Part shown: positions 33,081-33,728 of the stretch, piece by piece
How the letters are laid out: every line of letters begins with the position of its first letter
Position numbering within the stretch: the stretch's first letter is position 1
DNA from: Pelargonium cotyledonis
Lineage: Eukaryota; Streptophyta; Magnoliopsida; Geraniales; Geraniaceae
Assembly: GCA_036897625.1 (NCBI GenBank)
Contig: JAYMTA010000242.1
Coordinates: 1 to 33,728, forward strand
Length of the DNA stretch: 33,728 nucleotides
Direction: 5' to 3'
Position numbers and translations under genes: made by a program
Notes under the pieces: model-generated
The model's input: only the letters and a program-made list of their open reading frames with translations
Database searches by the model: none
What the model was told of the DNA's origin: nothing

Positions 33081-33360
33081 GTTTAAAATCAATCGAACAT
33101 AAAATCTTAAGTATAAAACCGAGCTTTAAACGACTCCACCAATGAGGCGACGATAAGTTCCAAGGCCCAAATAGTAGAAAAGCCCATAGGAAATACTATT
33201 ATTACACGTTGTCTACAGTGTTCCAAAGGTCGGGTCGGTCAATCCTTCTTCAACCTCCGATCCCGTCTCATCGCCATAACCAAAAATCCAGCAAATCACT
33301 CTGCTCTGCTTTGCTGTTGGTACGCAATTTGCTCAAGATTCGGTTCTTTCAGAGTGATCA
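33081..33360. other. Repeat relic and CWC25 promoter/5' UTR
   Basis: Positions 33091-33150 hold a dispersed plant repeat phrase (cgaacataaaatcttaagta; taaaaccgagctttaaacga; ctccaccaatgaggcga). From about 33230 the sequence is pyrimidine-rich (cttcttcaacctccgatccc) like a 5' UTR leading to the start codon at 33361. Confidence 0.5.
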
Positions 33361-33728
33361 ATGGCGTTGAAGTTTCTGAACAAGAAGGGATGGCATACGG
33401 GCAGTCTCAGGAACATAGAGAACGTCTGGAAGGCGGAGCAGAAGCACGACGCCGAGCAGAAGAAGCTCGAGGAGCTCCGTAAGCAGATTCACGAAGAGCG
33501 CGAGCTCTCCGAGTTCCGCCAGCTCCAGGAGCAAGCCGGCCTCGTCCCGTATGTCTCTCTTTTCCTTGATCTCCGAATTAGGGTTTTTGGTCGGTTAAAC
33601 CAATTTGAACCGATTTTGTTTCTGTTTTTATTTTTGTTCGCAGGAGGCAGGAGAGATTGGAGTTTTTGTATGATTCGGGATTGGCAGTGGGGAGGGCTGA
33701 TGGAGGGAGTTTTAAGGAGCCGGAAGCG
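33361..33728 (+). CDS. CWC25: Pre-mRNA-splicing factor CWC25 homologue, N-terminal part
   Basis: Exon 1 is 33361-33548 (GT donor gtatgt); exon 2 starts at 33644 and runs off the right edge. The joined protein begins MALKFLNKKGWHTGSLRNIE, then NVWKAEQKHDAEQKKLEEL, then RKQIHEERELSEFRQLQEQAG, LVPRRQERLEFLYDSG. That is the Cir_N/CWC25 N-terminal domain: the basic KKGWHTGSLRNIENVWKAE motif followed by a charged helix. CWC25 in yeast and its human homologue (CCDC49/CWC25) joins the spliceosome for the first catalytic step, in the nucleus. The first ATG gives the expected N-terminus. Only about 91 residues are in the window. Confidence 0.92.
   Translation, partial: MALKFLNKKGWHTGSLRNIENVWKAEQKHDAEQKKLEELRKQIHEERELSEFRQLQEQAGLVPYVSLFLDLRIRVFGRLNQFEPILFLFLFLFAGGRRDWSFCMIRDWQWGGLMEGVLRSRK

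Noticed and set aside
1..33728. CRISPR arrays, bacterial operons, riboswitches and tRNA/rRNA genes
   Set aside because: The window is plant nuclear DNA. I found no regularly spaced repeats of CRISPR type and no tRNA or rRNA signature.

Overview
This window is nuclear DNA from a flowering plant, most likely a eudicot. It is AT-rich, its genes are broken by many short GT-AG introns, and intergenic DNA and long introns carry plant transposon families (Stowaway MITE, Helitron, retroposons). I cannot name the species. Six protein-coding genes can be reconstructed exon by exon; in each, the listed exons join in one open frame without an internal stop.

Layout, left to right: (1) 638-3167 (+), a RAF2 / pterin-dehydratase-like chloroplast protein, 3 exons, whose first intron holds a nest of inverted repeats; (2) 4330-9132 (+), chloroplast iron superoxide dismutase of the FSD2/PAP9 type, 9 exons, with an enlarged acidic C-terminal tail; (3) 9805-10240, an orphan coding-like fragment I do not recognise; (4) 10506-13722 (-), the chloroplast import receptor GTPase Toc34, 7 exons, convergent with FSD2; (5) 13.9-16.7 kb, intergenic repeats; (6) 16772-23767 (+), an endosomal Na+(K+)/H+ antiporter of the NHX5/NHX6 class, 22 exons, 535 aa; (7) 25192-28000 (+), a QWRF-motif microtubule-associated protein of the EDE1/AUG8 kind, 6 exons; (8) 28.0-33.3 kb, a mobile-element zone with a retroposon in 23-bp target-site duplications and a 3-kb Helitron-like element carrying a broken CC-NB-LRR gene fragment; (9) 33361 to the right edge (+), the start of the splicing factor CWC25.

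The first three genes encode plastid-targeted proteins (Rubisco assembly, nucleoid superoxide defence, protein import). They share a destination but not a promoter: two are on + and one on -. There is no operon logic.

The strongest unusual signal is in the NHX gene. Its reading frame can only be kept by accepting two AT-AC introns with textbook U12-type (minor spliceosome) donor and branch-point motifs. It also has a third intron with a U12-type GTATCCTT donor and one intron with a GC donor. The second notable signal is the Helitron-like element with the disease-resistance gene remnant. All product names come from remembered family sequences, not from a database search.
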